Notes: generated by a model from the letters alone, not told the origin. A stretch of DNA of 35,543 nucleotides from Mycolicibacterium sp. CH28 (GCF_004745805.1 NZ_SRLQ01000016.1:1-35543), one strand, 5' to 3'; positions 14,689 through 22,672 are shown, counted from the first letter of the stretch. Translations and numbers: made by a program.

Positions 14689-16206
14689 GTGAGCACCCAA
14701 CCCGCTTATTCAGCCCCCACCGTCAGTGTCGCGACATCCCTGCCCAAGCGCGGCATGGGATCGGCCGTGCTGATCGTCCCGGTCGTCACCGGCTCGGACA
14801 ACAGCGACTCGCCGACGGTCGTCGGCGGCCCGTTCCTGGACGCCGAGGCGATCGGCGAGATTGAGGTCAGCCTGCGCGCCCTGGGCGCCAAGGCCGGAGC
14901 CGAGCAGGTCACCCGCCTGCACGTGCCCTCGCTCGCGGTCGGCAGCGTGCTGGCCGTCGGCCTGGGCGCCCCGCGCGACGAGTGGCCCGCCGACCTCATC
15001 CGGCGTGCCGCCGGCGTGGCGGCCCGGTCGCTGTCCGGGGTGGAGGCCGTCGTCACGACACTGACGGAATTGGACCTGGAGGCCGCCGTCGAAGGCCTGA
15101 TCCTGGGCGGCTACCGGTTCACCGAGTTCCGCAGCGCCAAGACCGCGCCGAAGGAGCCGGCCCTGGCCAAGATCACCGCGTTGAGCACGGCGTCCGGCGC
15201 CAAGAAGAACGCCGCGCGGGCCGCGGCCATCGCCACCGCCGTCGCCACCGCCCGCGATTTCGTCAACACCCCGCCCAGCCACCTGTTCCCGGCCGAATTC
15301 GCCAAGCGCGCCAAGGCTTTGGGCGAGGCGACCGGCCTCGAGGTCGAGGTGCTCGACGACAAGGCACTGGCCAAGGCCGGGTTCGGTGGGATTGTCGGCG
15401 TCGGCAAGGGTTCGGCGCGCCCGCCGCGCCTGGTGCGCCTGGCCTATCGGGGCGGCAAGGGCCGCAATCACAAAACCGTGGCGCTCGTCGGCAAGGGCAT
15501 CACCTTCGACACCGGCGGCATCTCGATCAAGCCGGCCGCCTCCATGCATCACATGACCTCCGATATGGGTGGGGCCGCCGCGGTGATCGCCACCGTCGTG
15601 CTGGCGGCCCAGCAGGAGTTGCCCATCGACGTGATCGCCACCGTGCCGATGGCCGAGAACATGCCGTCGTCGACCGCACAGCGTCCCGGCGACGTGCTGA
15701 CCCAGTACGGCGGGATCACCGTCGAGGTGCTCAATACCGACGCCGAGGGCCGGCTGATCCTGGCCGATGCGATCGTGCGGGCCTGTGAGGACGACCCGGA
15801 CTACCTGATCGAGACGTCCACGCTGACCGGCGCGCAGACGGTCGCGTTGGGGGCGCGCACGCCGGGGGTGATGGGCAGCGACGAGTTCCGCGACCGGGTG
15901 GCACGGATCTCGCAGGCCGAAGGCGAGAACGCGTGGCCGATGCCGCTACCCGATGAGTTGAAAGATGACCTCAAGTCGACAGTGGCCGACCTGGCCAACG
16001 TCAGCTCGCAGCGATTCGCCGGCATGCTGGTGGCCGGGGTGTACCTGCGCGAGTTCGTCGCCGACAGTGTGCAGTGGGTCCATATCGACATCGCCGGGCC
16101 CGCCTACAACACCTCGGGTCCGTGGGGCTACACCCCCAAGGGCGGCACCGGGGTGCCGACGCGGACGATGTTTGCGGTCCTGGAGGACATCGCCGCGAAC
16201 GGGTAG
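14689..16206 (+). CDS. pepB: Leucyl aminopeptidase, M17 family
   Basis: A 505-residue dizinc aminopeptidase that trims N-terminal residues in the cytosol. The metal and catalytic residues are visible: Lys269 and Asp274 in VGKGITFDTGG, Asp292 in SDMGG, and Asp351, Glu353 and Arg355 in the M17 signature NTDAEGRL. The N-terminal domain (1-180) is variable as usual, and the catalytic domain begins around ARDFVNTPPSHLFP. The GTG at 14689 (VSTQPAYSAP) is chosen because TAGGGT lies 8 nt upstream and the length is close to M. tuberculosis PepB (515 aa). It converges on the lipoprotein gene with a 7-nt gap. In M. tuberculosis an adenylyl cyclase gene (Rv2212) lies between gcvT and pepB, and it is absent here. 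Confidence 0.95.
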   Translation: MSTQPAYSAPTVSVATSLPKRGMGSAVLIVPVVTGSDNSDSPTVVGGPFLDAEAIGEIEVSLRALGAKAGAEQVTRLHVPSLAVGSVLAVGLGAPRDEWPADLIRRAAGVAARSLSGVEAVVTTLTELDLEAAVEGLILGGYRFTEFRSAKTAPKEPALAKITALSTASGAKKNAARAAAIATAVATARDFVNTPPSHLFPAEFAKRAKALGEATGLEVEVLDDKALAKAGFGGIVGVGKGSARPPRLVRLAYRGGKGRNHKTVALVGKGITFDTGGISIKPAASMHHMTSDMGGAAAVIATVVLAAQQELPIDVIATVPMAENMPSSTAQRPGDVLTQYGGITVEVLNTDAEGRLILADAIVRACEDDPDYLIETSTLTGAQTVALGARTPGVMGSDEFRDRVARISQAEGENAWPMPLPDELKDDLKSTVADLANVSSQRFAGMLVAGVYLREFVADSVQWVHIDIAGPAYNTSGPWGYTPKGGTGVPTRTMFAVLEDIAANG

Positions 16207-16213
16207 CCGCTGC

Positions 16214-18217
16214 TCAGACGGTTACGTAGGGATCGTAGAAATCGACGGGCGACCGATCGGGGTCCTCCCGAGTAAACGTTGAGACGGTGAAATCTCCGAC
16301 GGGCGTCATGATTTTCAACGAGGTCACGTCACCCGACGCCGTGGCTACGACCGAGTGTGAAAGCCCGAAGCCGGTGTCACCCAGGTAAATGAAGTTGGAT
16401 ATCGAACCAACCCCCGGGACGTCGGTGCCCTCGACGACGTTCGTGACAAGGATTGCTTTGCTATAAATGCCGAGCCAGTCCCATTGGCTAGACACATCAG
16501 CATCGACGGTCCCGATCAGGTTGCCGTTCGAATCGAAAATGTCGAACTGCTGATGGCCCTGGACCTGCACTTCCCTGGGCGGCAGCCCGTTCACACCGCT
16601 GACTATCAAATCGGAAGCGGCAACGAAAACAAGGCCACTGGGGGTTGATAGCGAATGGCCCGTCGGCTCTGATGACGCATCCAGATAATCCTCGGCAACT
16701 GTGGTGGCCCCGTCGGGAGTCACTCGTATCACCGAGATCACGTCACCGGATTCCGAGGGCATCGAGGTGTACAGAACGTAGTTGTCGTCCGAGCCCTCAT
16801 AGATGACGTTGTAGACCGTGCCGACCGTCGGGACCTGTCCAGCGTCGGTCCCGACGTTGGTTCCGTCGTTGGAGGTGACCTGGATTGCTTCGGTATACAG
16901 GCCGGTGATGTCCGAAGTGACCGTAAAGACGCCCTCGAAGCTCCCCACTACGTTGCCGTCCGAATCGTAGATATTGAATACCTGCGATCCCTGAACGGTC
17001 GCATAGCCAGGCAGTATTCCGCTTATCCCGGTTGTGGTTTCGCCATCAGGATCGGCCGGAGCGATGTAATAGCCGTTCCCGAGACCAATGGCTCTGTTGT
17101 CCACCGTATGGTCGGCGATACCTTCCGCCGCATCGAACGACAGGGGAATCGAAATGTCCCCGAACGGGGTCACGATCTTGAACGAGTTCACGTCGCCGGA
17201 ATCCGTGGGCATCGACGTGTAGGTCCAGCCCCAGCCGGCAACTTTGAAGGTCGCGATCAACGAACCGACCGGCGGAGTTTGTCCGGCGCCGGTACCCACA
17301 TTGGTTCCGTCGTCGGCGGTGACGAGGATTTCGGTGTAGGGGTAACCGTTGCCCCTGCTCACGAGGGCGTCAAAGCTCCCCACCGTCTCACCAGTACTCG
17401 GGTCGACGATATCGAAGGACTGTTCCCCCTGAATCAGGCTCGGCGCGCCCGGCAGATACGTCCACGTTCCATAAAATGACGTGATCACTTCGGTGGAACT
17501 GGGCGCCAGGTTGTAGCCGTTCAGTTGAAGCGATGTGGTCACCCCCGACACGCTGTTCTGCGCAAAGGTGGCGACAGAAACGACCGCGGTGAACGCGGCC
17601 TCGACCACAGTGGTGAGGGCGAGGGTTACGAGTTCTGCGGTCGTGGTCAAGTTCGACCTGGCCGTGTTCAAGCTCGCCTCGACGGCGGTTGCGGTCGCGG
17701 TCAAATTGGTCTCGAGCGCCGTCGCGGTCGCGGCCAACCTGGTCTCGATCGCCGTCACGACTGCCGTCAAACTGGCCGTGGCGGTCGTCTTGCTCGCGTT
17801 TGCCGTCTCCGACGCGGTCGATTCCGTCGCTGTCCCCGTCGTCTGCGTTGCCGTGGTACCGGTCGTCTCCGTCGAGGTCGAGGTCGAGGTCTGGTCGGTA
17901 CTGCCTGTCGTGTCTGTTGCGCCTGTGGTGGCGCCTTTCTTCCCCCGGGCACTGTGCCCGGTTGAGGATGTCGACAGGGTCGACGACGTGGTCGAAGCAG
18001 CCGTGACCGACTTCGAGGCTTGAGTGCCGGTAGAGGAACTCTTTGTGGTGCGCGAGCGTGCGCTGCCCCCGGTCGCCGAGTTGCTGGCCGCCGACTTGGA
18101 CGAATCCGCAGAACCAGTATCCGCCGAGGCGACTGCGCAGCCCGTCAAGACCCCGGCGCCCACCCCGCAGAGGACCGCGAATGCTCCGACACAACCGACA
18201 TATCGGGCAGCGCTCAC
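16214..18217 (-). CDS. Secreted putative lipoprotein with triplicated domain, unknown function
   Basis: A 667-residue exported protein of no family I recognise. A signal peptide spans residues 1-27 with a possible lipobox LTGC (Cys27); cleavage at ASA (30-32) by signal peptidase I is an alternative. Residues 33-145 are a Ser/Thr-rich low-complexity stalk. Residues 155-187 hold three 11-residue repeats (TAxETxLxATA), followed by a hydrophobic stretch at about 196-222. The rest is built from three copies of a domain of about 100 residues (256-358, 403-506, 547-647). Each contains G-x-Q-x-F-D/N-I, a VGSF-type turn, an ILVT-like strand, a GTxV motif and an SGDVxSxxIxTP motif. Start is GTG at 18217 with AGGA in the stop region of the upstream sulfotransferase, 3 nt away. 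GC content looks lower than in the flanking core genes. Confidence 0.85.
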   Translation of the reverse strand: MSAARYVGCVGAFAVLCGVGAGVLTGCAVASADTGSADSSKSAASNSATGGSARSRTTKSSSTGTQASKSVTAASTTSSTLSTSSTGHSARGKKGATTGATDTTGSTDQTSTSTSTETTGTTATQTTGTATESTASETANASKTTATASLTAVVTAIETRLAATATALETNLTATATAVEASLNTARSNLTTTAELVTLALTTVVEAAFTAVVSVATFAQNSVSGVTTSLQLNGYNLAPSSTEVITSFYGTWTYLPGAPSLIQGEQSFDIVDPSTGETVGSFDALVSRGNGYPYTEILVTADDGTNVGTGAGQTPPVGSLIATFKVAGWGWTYTSMPTDSGDVNSFKIVTPFGDISIPLSFDAAEGIADHTVDNRAIGLGNGYYIAPADPDGETTTGISGILPGYATVQGSQVFNIYDSDGNVVGSFEGVFTVTSDITGLYTEAIQVTSNDGTNVGTDAGQVPTVGTVYNVIYEGSDDNYVLYTSMPSESGDVISVIRVTPDGATTVAEDYLDASSEPTGHSLSTPSGLVFVAASDLIVSGVNGLPPREVQVQGHQQFDIFDSNGNLIGTVDADVSSQWDWLGIYSKAILVTNVVEGTDVPGVGSISNFIYLGDTGFGLSHSVVATASGDVTSLKIMTPVGDFTVSTFTREDPDRSPVDFYDPYVTV
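16277..16579 (-). repeat. Protein repeat copy C of the lipoprotein domain
   Basis: This stretch encodes residues 547-647. Key matches to the other copies are VQGHQQFDIFDSNGNLIGT, ILVTNVVEGTDV and ASGDVTSLKIMTPVGD. It is the most diverged copy around the GTNVGT motif. Confidence 0.75.
16700..17011 (-). repeat. Protein repeat copy B of the lipoprotein domain
   Basis: This stretch encodes residues 403-506. Key matches are VQGSQVFNIYDSDGNVVGSF, YTEAIQVTSNDGTNVGTDAG and YTSMPSESGDVISVIRVTP. It is closest to copy A in the DDGTNVGT and YTSMP segments. Confidence 0.78.
17144..17452 (-). repeat. Protein repeat copy A of the lipoprotein domain
   Basis: This stretch encodes residues 256-358. Key matches are IQGEQSFDIVDPSTGETVGS, YTEILVTADDGTNVGTGAG and YTSMPTDSGDVNSFKIVTP. 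Confidence 0.78.
17657..17755 (-). repeat. Three 11-residue amphipathic repeats in the lipoprotein
   Basis: Residues 155-165, 166-176 and 177-187 read TAIETRLAATA, TALETNLTATA and TAVEASLNTAR. The 33-nt period suggests local duplication and an 11-residue (hendecad) helical repeat. Confidence 0.7.
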
Positions 18218-18220
18218 CGT

Positions 18221-19387
18221 CTAGTCCTGTTCAGCAAGGGCAGCGATATCGCGTTCGCCTGCAACCGATTTCGGATGGCCGGGTCGCGGAAGGCGGTAGG
18301 CATCGTAGACGAACGCGAGGTCTTTGCGAATGCGGTCCGGGTCGAGGCCGAACCGATCTGGCGAGTGCTGGTGGCGGCTCTGGTAGTTGCGTTGCCGCTC
18401 GGCCTGTGCGCGCACTTCCTCCTGAAAGGCCGCGGTGGGCTCGATCTCGAGGAAGTCGAGGATGCGCGCGATGGTTGGTTCGAGGTCGTCCAGGAGGTCG
18501 GTGTAGCGCACTACGCAGAGGTTGCGGTCCGGAATGAGACCGGCCGACTGCGCCTCGTGAAACGTGCTGAGCATGGCGCAGGAGGCCTGGTAGAGGTTCT
18601 CGATCCAGCGCTGCTGATCCTCTTCGCTTGTGCGGTTCCACACGTCGTAGCCGTTCTCGAGCACGCTTGCCAGAAGCGACATACCCGACGGTATGACTTC
18701 GACCGGATCGCGAATGATGTAGACGAGCTTGCAGTCGGGGTAACGCTTGAGCACTTCCTCGAGCCGGAAGGTGAGCATGCTGGTCTTGGCCAGGATGCGG
18801 GTGCAGCGCTTGTACATCAGGTTCCGTCGCCAGCACGCCTCGTAGTAACGAAAGAAGCGGTCTCGATCGCGTTGGGGCACCGCGTCGATGCCGAACTCGC
18901 GCTGAGACAGCTCGCTGCCCCAGGTGTCTTGCCAGGCAAGGAAATACGCCCACGCGAAGGGGCCGTCGAGGGTCCGGAAGAACCACGCTACGTCGTCGGT
19001 CTCGATACCACGCAGGCTTGTGTCGTGTACGTCGGACGCGTGGTAACGCGCCGGCGAGAGCCGGTCCAGGCGCGGGACGATGCGGCCGAGCAGCTTGCGA
19101 GCGGTGATAGCGGGAAAGAGCATCTCCCACAGTTCGAAGGCGGCCATCCCACCGGCGCCCAGGAGCAGTCGGTGCAGGAATGTGGTGCCACTGCGGGGGT
19201 TGCCGATGATGAAGATCGGCCGGTCGATCGGCTGCGCGCGGTGGCGCGGGTAAACCAGGTGGTCGAGGCCGAGGGTCGTTGCAGAGATCGCCTGCCGCAC
19301 CTGGAGCAGCACAAACGCACCGAGCGGCCGAAACCAGAAGCCGAACGTCTTGGTGATGATCCGGTAGAGCCGCAGATGCTTGCTCAT
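18221..19387 (-). CDS. PAPS-dependent sulfotransferase
   Basis: A 388-residue enzyme of the Sulfotransfer_3-like family, predicted to move sulfate from PAPS to an alcohol or phenol acceptor. The 5'-phosphosulfate loop is IIGNPRSGTTFLHRLL (GNPRSGTT at 62-69), and the 3'-phosphate region is VYIIRDPVEVIPSGMS (RDPVEVIPSG at 226-235). Another typical segment is LAKTSMLTFRLEEVLKRYPD. The length equals that of M. tuberculosis Stf3 (Rv2267c, 388 aa), which sulfates a menaquinone, but equivalence is not established. No signal peptide; the N-terminus is amphipathic. Start is ATG at 19387, overlapping the stop of the KAS III gene by 4 nt (ATGA), with GGAGGGGGA just upstream. The lipoprotein gene starts 3 nt after its stop. 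Acceptor unknown. Confidence 0.88.
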   Translation of the reverse strand: MSKHLRLYRIITKTFGFWFRPLGAFVLLQVRQAISATTLGLDHLVYPRHRAQPIDRPIFIIGNPRSGTTFLHRLLLGAGGMAAFELWEMLFPAITARKLLGRIVPRLDRLSPARYHASDVHDTSLRGIETDDVAWFFRTLDGPFAWAYFLAWQDTWGSELSQREFGIDAVPQRDRDRFFRYYEACWRRNLMYKRCTRILAKTSMLTFRLEEVLKRYPDCKLVYIIRDPVEVIPSGMSLLASVLENGYDVWNRTSEEDQQRWIENLYQASCAMLSTFHEAQSAGLIPDRNLCVVRYTDLLDDLEPTIARILDFLEIEPTAAFQEEVRAQAERQRNYQSRHQHSPDRFGLDPDRIRKDLAFVYDAYRLPRPGHPKSVAGERDIAALAEQD

Positions 19388-20412
19388 TCCCCCTCCCACA
19401 CCGCGGCGGCGCCCACGATGGTGAAGCCGGCTGCGGCGCTCGCCAGAACGATCTTGTCGCCGGCCTGCACGGCGGCATGCATCAGGCGGTAGTCCAGCGC
19501 GAGGACCCACGAGGTGCTGGCCGTGTTTCCGAACAGAGCGTGTGTGTGCACCCCCGCCTGCGGACGCGCACCGAGCTCAGCCAGAACTCGCTCCACCACC
19601 GCCTCGCTGGGTTGATGAAGGGCGTAGTGGTCGACATCCTCCGGTGACCAGCCGACGTCGGCGAGAAGGCGCCGGAGCTCGGGCGGCACGTGGACCGCCA
19701 GCGCAAACAGCTCTTTCGACTGCGACGTGAAATGCCCATCGACCGGCGCCCGGCAGAGGGCGTAGTGCTGGGAGAGTGTCTTGTGGACCAGCCCCTCGAG
19801 TCGCGCCCCACCGCTCGGCAGCGGCTCCCGGGTCAGAAGAAACGCGGCGGCGGCATTGCCGAGCGTCAGACCGGCGACGTCGGCGGCGACGTCCTCGAGT
19901 GACTGGATGTCGTAATTGATTCGGTCGCGCGTCATTTCACCAGCGCAAATAAGCGCCGTTTGGAGCTCGTCGTGGAGAGCGAAGTAGCCGGCGGCGACGT
20001 GCAGCGCCTCGATGAGTCCGGCACAGGCGCACGTCACGTCCAACGCGTGCAGCGGCTTCGCGCCCAGGCGCCCAGCCACCTCGGCCGCGGTCGCCGGCTC
20101 GAATGCGTCGCGGGCGATCCCGCCGTAGATCAGGAGGTCGATATCGGTCGGCGCGACGCCGTTGCTCTGCAGGCACGCGCTTGCCGCGCGGGCGGCGAAC
20201 TCGCCCGGCGACAGCGCGGTGTCCGCTTCAAGGTAGCGAGTCTTGCTATTACATCGGTCGAAGACGTAGCGGATGGTCTGCTCGATTGGCTCCCATTCGG
20301 CGGCCGGCCCGCGGAATGATTCGCGCACCCGCGACAGCACCTCATCGTTGTCGACCGCCGCATCCGGGATCACAGTCGCGGGACGTGACAGGTAAAGGCG
20401 TGGAATCGTCAT
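19384..20412 (-). CDS. 3-oxoacyl-ACP synthase III-like condensing enzyme
   Basis: A 342-residue thiolase-fold enzyme of the FabH/KAS III group. Numbered from the ATG at 20412, the catalytic triad is complete: Cys130 (second Cys of DVTCACAGL), His266 (YALHQPS) and Asn296 (FGNTAST). An additional Cys128 lies two residues before the catalytic one. Housekeeping FabH normally sits with fatty-acid genes; here the neighbour is a sulfotransferase, so a special acyl or polyketide-like product is likely. Relatives of this fold also include acyl-transferring CerJ-like and beta-lactone enzymes, so condensation is not certain. I chose 20412 (GGGGG about 10 nt upstream) over an in-frame TTG at 20433. Its stop overlaps the sulfotransferase start, so the products are probably made together. 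Confidence 0.85.
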   Translation of the reverse strand: MTIPRLYLSRPATVIPDAAVDNDEVLSRVRESFRGPAAEWEPIEQTIRYVFDRCNSKTRYLEADTALSPGEFAARAASACLQSNGVAPTDIDLLIYGGIARDAFEPATAAEVAGRLGAKPLHALDVTCACAGLIEALHVAAGYFALHDELQTALICAGEMTRDRINYDIQSLEDVAADVAGLTLGNAAAAFLLTREPLPSGGARLEGLVHKTLSQHYALCRAPVDGHFTSQSKELFALAVHVPPELRRLLADVGWSPEDVDHYALHQPSEAVVERVLAELGARPQAGVHTHALFGNTASTSWVLALDYRLMHAAVQAGDKIVLASAAAGFTIVGAAAVWEGE

Positions 20413-20809
20413 GAGCAATAACCCCCGTATCAAGACCGTGGTTCGTAGTCACCGATGAGCGTGCGAGCCCGGTCACCGTGTCGGCACAGCACTGCAACCA
20501 TGGATCGCTGCCCGACCTAATTCTTGCGTCGATTGTCCAGAACGTAGCGGTAAAACACCTAGAATTCGATCAGAGATCGGCTTCCGAATGTGAGTGGGCG
20601 TGCGGATCCGTGGCCGCTGCTACCCCGCGGGTCGGCCATAACCGGCCCAAAATCCTTCGGCTGCAAGTGATTTTAACGGCTCTGGCTCCAAACGTGGGCT
20701 CGTTTCTCGCACCCGCGCTATGGTATCGGCCAGTTACTGTGCGCTTGCTGTGCCGTCTGTGTGACGCACTTATGAGCCAACTGCCGATCGTTGAACCGCT
20801 GCCGGTTCG
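20413..20809. other. 397-nt intergenic region, visibly less GC-rich
   Basis: This lies upstream of the KAS III gene and downstream of ephD. It looks less GC-rich than its surroundings, for example around 20515-20580. It contains a dyad CGATC-AGA-GATCG at 20567-20579 and a TAGAAT hexamer at 20560-20565 on the plus strand. A weak open frame runs 20478-20813 on the plus strand without a Shine-Dalgarno sequence and without recognisable protein features, so I do not call it a gene. The promoter of the accessory cassette should be here. No attachment-site repeat was recognised. Confidence 0.5.
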
Positions 20810-22558
20810 CTAGACGACTTTGCCCCGCGCGGCGCTCCGCAGCACTTGAGGAAGCACCCGTGAAGTGCCGTAGAGCAGGTAGGCCTCCGGGGTGACGGGC
20901 CGGATCGGCGTGTTCTTCTTGACCGCCGACACGATCGCGTTGGCCACCTTGTCCGGGGTGTAGCGGCGCAACTCGAACATCTTCTCCAACTGTGCACGCC
21001 GGCCCGCCACGACGGCCTGCTTGCCTGACGGGGCGTGGATGTCGGTGGTGGACACGATGTTGGTGTTCACCACGCCTGGGCAGATGGTCGTCAGACCTAT
21101 TCCCGCAGAGTCGAGTTCGGCGCGCAGGCAGTCGGAGAACATGTAGACCGCGGCCTTGGAGGTGCAGTAGGCGTTGAGCGACTGCAGCGGCGCGTAGGCC
21201 GCCATCGAGGCGACGTTGACAATGTGGCCGCCCGTGCCGCGTTCGACAAGGCGACGCGCGAAGGACCGGCAGCCGTTGACCACACCGCCGAGGTTGACGT
21301 CCAGTACCCGGTCGAATTGCTCGGACGGGGTGTCCAGAAACGCTCCGGCCGCGCCGATACCGGCGTTGTTGACGACGATGTCGGGCACACCGTGGTCGGT
21401 GCACACCTCGTCGGCGAACCGCTCGACGGCCTCGGCATCGGCGACATCGAGCAGGTAGGGATACGCCACGCCGCCGCGCGCGCCGATTCGGGCCACCGTC
21501 TCCTTGAGGCCTACCTCGTCGATGTCGCTGACGACCAGCTCGGCACCATCTCGAGCGAAGGCCAGCGCGGTCTCGCGCCCGATGCCGCTGCCCGCGCCGG
21601 TCACCGACACGAGCATGTCGCCGAAGCGCCTTCGGGGCCGGCCCACCTGGGCGCGTAGCAACGCCCGGGCAGGCGGCTTGCCCTCGAGATGTTCGGCCAA
21701 CTCGGTGACGGCCGTGGCCAGCACCTGCGGATGAGAGAACGGCGACCAATGCCCGGCACGAATATCGCGCCGCCACAGCCGCGGAGCCCAACGGTGGGTG
21801 TCGTCGTAAACATAGGGGCGCACGTAGGGATCGTCGAGGTTGACGATCAGCTGAACCGGCACGTCGACGCGGCGATCGGACCGAACCCGGGCCAGCGAGC
21901 GAAAGAAGTTGGCGCGGTAGATCTTCAGGCCGTTGACCGCGTCGGAGGTGAAGGTGTCGCCGTGATGCACATGGTCGGCGGGGATTCGCCGGGTCAGCAC
22001 GGGCCGCAGCCGGGTGGCGCCGGCACGCATCAGCGCCGGGGCCAGCACCGGCACCGAGAAACCCGCCATGTAACTCAGGTGCGCAGCCTGGGAAAGCGCG
22101 CGAGAGAACAGTCTCGGCCGATACGGCCGTTTGAGCCCGTCGCGGACGTAGCGGCTGAAGTGGTCGGCGCAGGGACCCGACAGCGAGGTGAACGAGGCCA
22201 CCCGGTCGACAGCATCCGGACGCGTGACGTACTCCCACATGCCGGCCGAGCCCCAGTCGTGTGCCAGCACGTGAACCGGCCGGCCGGGGCTGAGCTCGAC
22301 GACGACGGCGGCGAAGTCGTCGGCGAAGTCGGTCATCCGGTAGGACGATGCCTCAGTGGGCGACGAGGAGGCGCCGGCACCGCGGTTGTCATAGCGGATG
22401 ATGCGGAACTTGTCGGCCAGCAAGGGCACGACGCCGTCCCACAGCACATGCGAGTCGGGCCACCCGTGGACGAGTACGACGGTCGGCCCGTCCGGGTTGC
22501 CCTCCTCGTACACCGCGAGGCGGGTTCCGTCGTTGCTCTCGACATAGCGCGTAGTCAT
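20810..22558 (-). CDS. ephD: EphD: alpha/beta hydrolase fused to short-chain dehydrogenase
   Basis: A 582-residue two-domain protein. The N-terminal epoxide-hydrolase-like domain shows HGWP (31-34), the nucleophile elbow HDWGS with Asp101, an acid in NLDDPYV (about 242-243) and catalytic His270 (AGHWSP). The C-terminal SDR domain shows TGAGSGIG (320-327), NNAG (397-400), and Ser451, Tyr464 and Lys468 of the SDR active site (NAYCTSK). This is the layout of M. tuberculosis EphD (Rv2214c, 592 aa), reported to act on epoxy-mycolic acids in the cell envelope. Start ATG at 22558 has GAGGG 4 nt upstream; an in-frame ATG at 22612 would add 18 residues and lacks a ribosome site. In the M. tuberculosis order it directly follows pepB, whereas here an accessory cassette intervenes. 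Confidence 0.92.
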   Translation of the reverse strand: MTTRYVESNDGTRLAVYEEGNPDGPTVVLVHGWPDSHVLWDGVVPLLADKFRIIRYDNRGAGASSSPTEASSYRMTDFADDFAAVVVELSPGRPVHVLAHDWGSAGMWEYVTRPDAVDRVASFTSLSGPCADHFSRYVRDGLKRPYRPRLFSRALSQAAHLSYMAGFSVPVLAPALMRAGATRLRPVLTRRIPADHVHHGDTFTSDAVNGLKIYRANFFRSLARVRSDRRVDVPVQLIVNLDDPYVRPYVYDDTHRWAPRLWRRDIRAGHWSPFSHPQVLATAVTELAEHLEGKPPARALLRAQVGRPRRRFGDMLVSVTGAGSGIGRETALAFARDGAELVVSDIDEVGLKETVARIGARGGVAYPYLLDVADAEAVERFADEVCTDHGVPDIVVNNAGIGAAGAFLDTPSEQFDRVLDVNLGGVVNGCRSFARRLVERGTGGHIVNVASMAAYAPLQSLNAYCTSKAAVYMFSDCLRAELDSAGIGLTTICPGVVNTNIVSTTDIHAPSGKQAVVAGRRAQLEKMFELRRYTPDKVANAIVSAVKKNTPIRPVTPEAYLLYGTSRVLPQVLRSAARGKVV

Positions 22559-22610
22559 CAGACCCTCGAACTCCCTAGTGGCCCCGAATAACTGTGACGG
22601 CCAGTAGCTC

Positions 22611-22664
22611 ATACCGTTGGTATCGGCCGTTTTTGACCCTGCCGCCCGGCGACACAGGTGTCAA
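22611..22664 (-). promoter_or_regulatory. Candidate ephD promoter with inverted repeat
   Basis: On the minus strand a consensus -35 TTGACA (complement of 22659-22664) is followed after 17 nt by CAGGGT (22641-22636), a weak -10. Downstream lies a 13-nt dyad ATACC-GTT-GGTAT at 22611-22623 in the probable 5' leader. A repressor site is possible but unproven. Confidence 0.45.
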
Positions 22665-22672
22665 GACCACAC

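Noticed and set aside
17535..18023. Val/Ala-rich plus-strand frame resembling a membrane protein
   Set aside because: It is the reverse strand of the Ser/Thr/Ala repeats of the lipoprotein gene. Its hydrophobicity follows from Thr/Ala codons read backwards.
19388..19510. Upstream extension of the sulfotransferase frame
   Set aside because: It lies inside the KAS III gene and is Arg/Gly-rich shadow. The ATG at 19387 has a strong ribosome site.
20478..20813. 111-codon open frame on the plus strand in the spacer before ephD
   Set aside because: It starts at a GTG without a ribosome site, has no recognisable domain, signal or coding bias, and overlaps the end of ephD.
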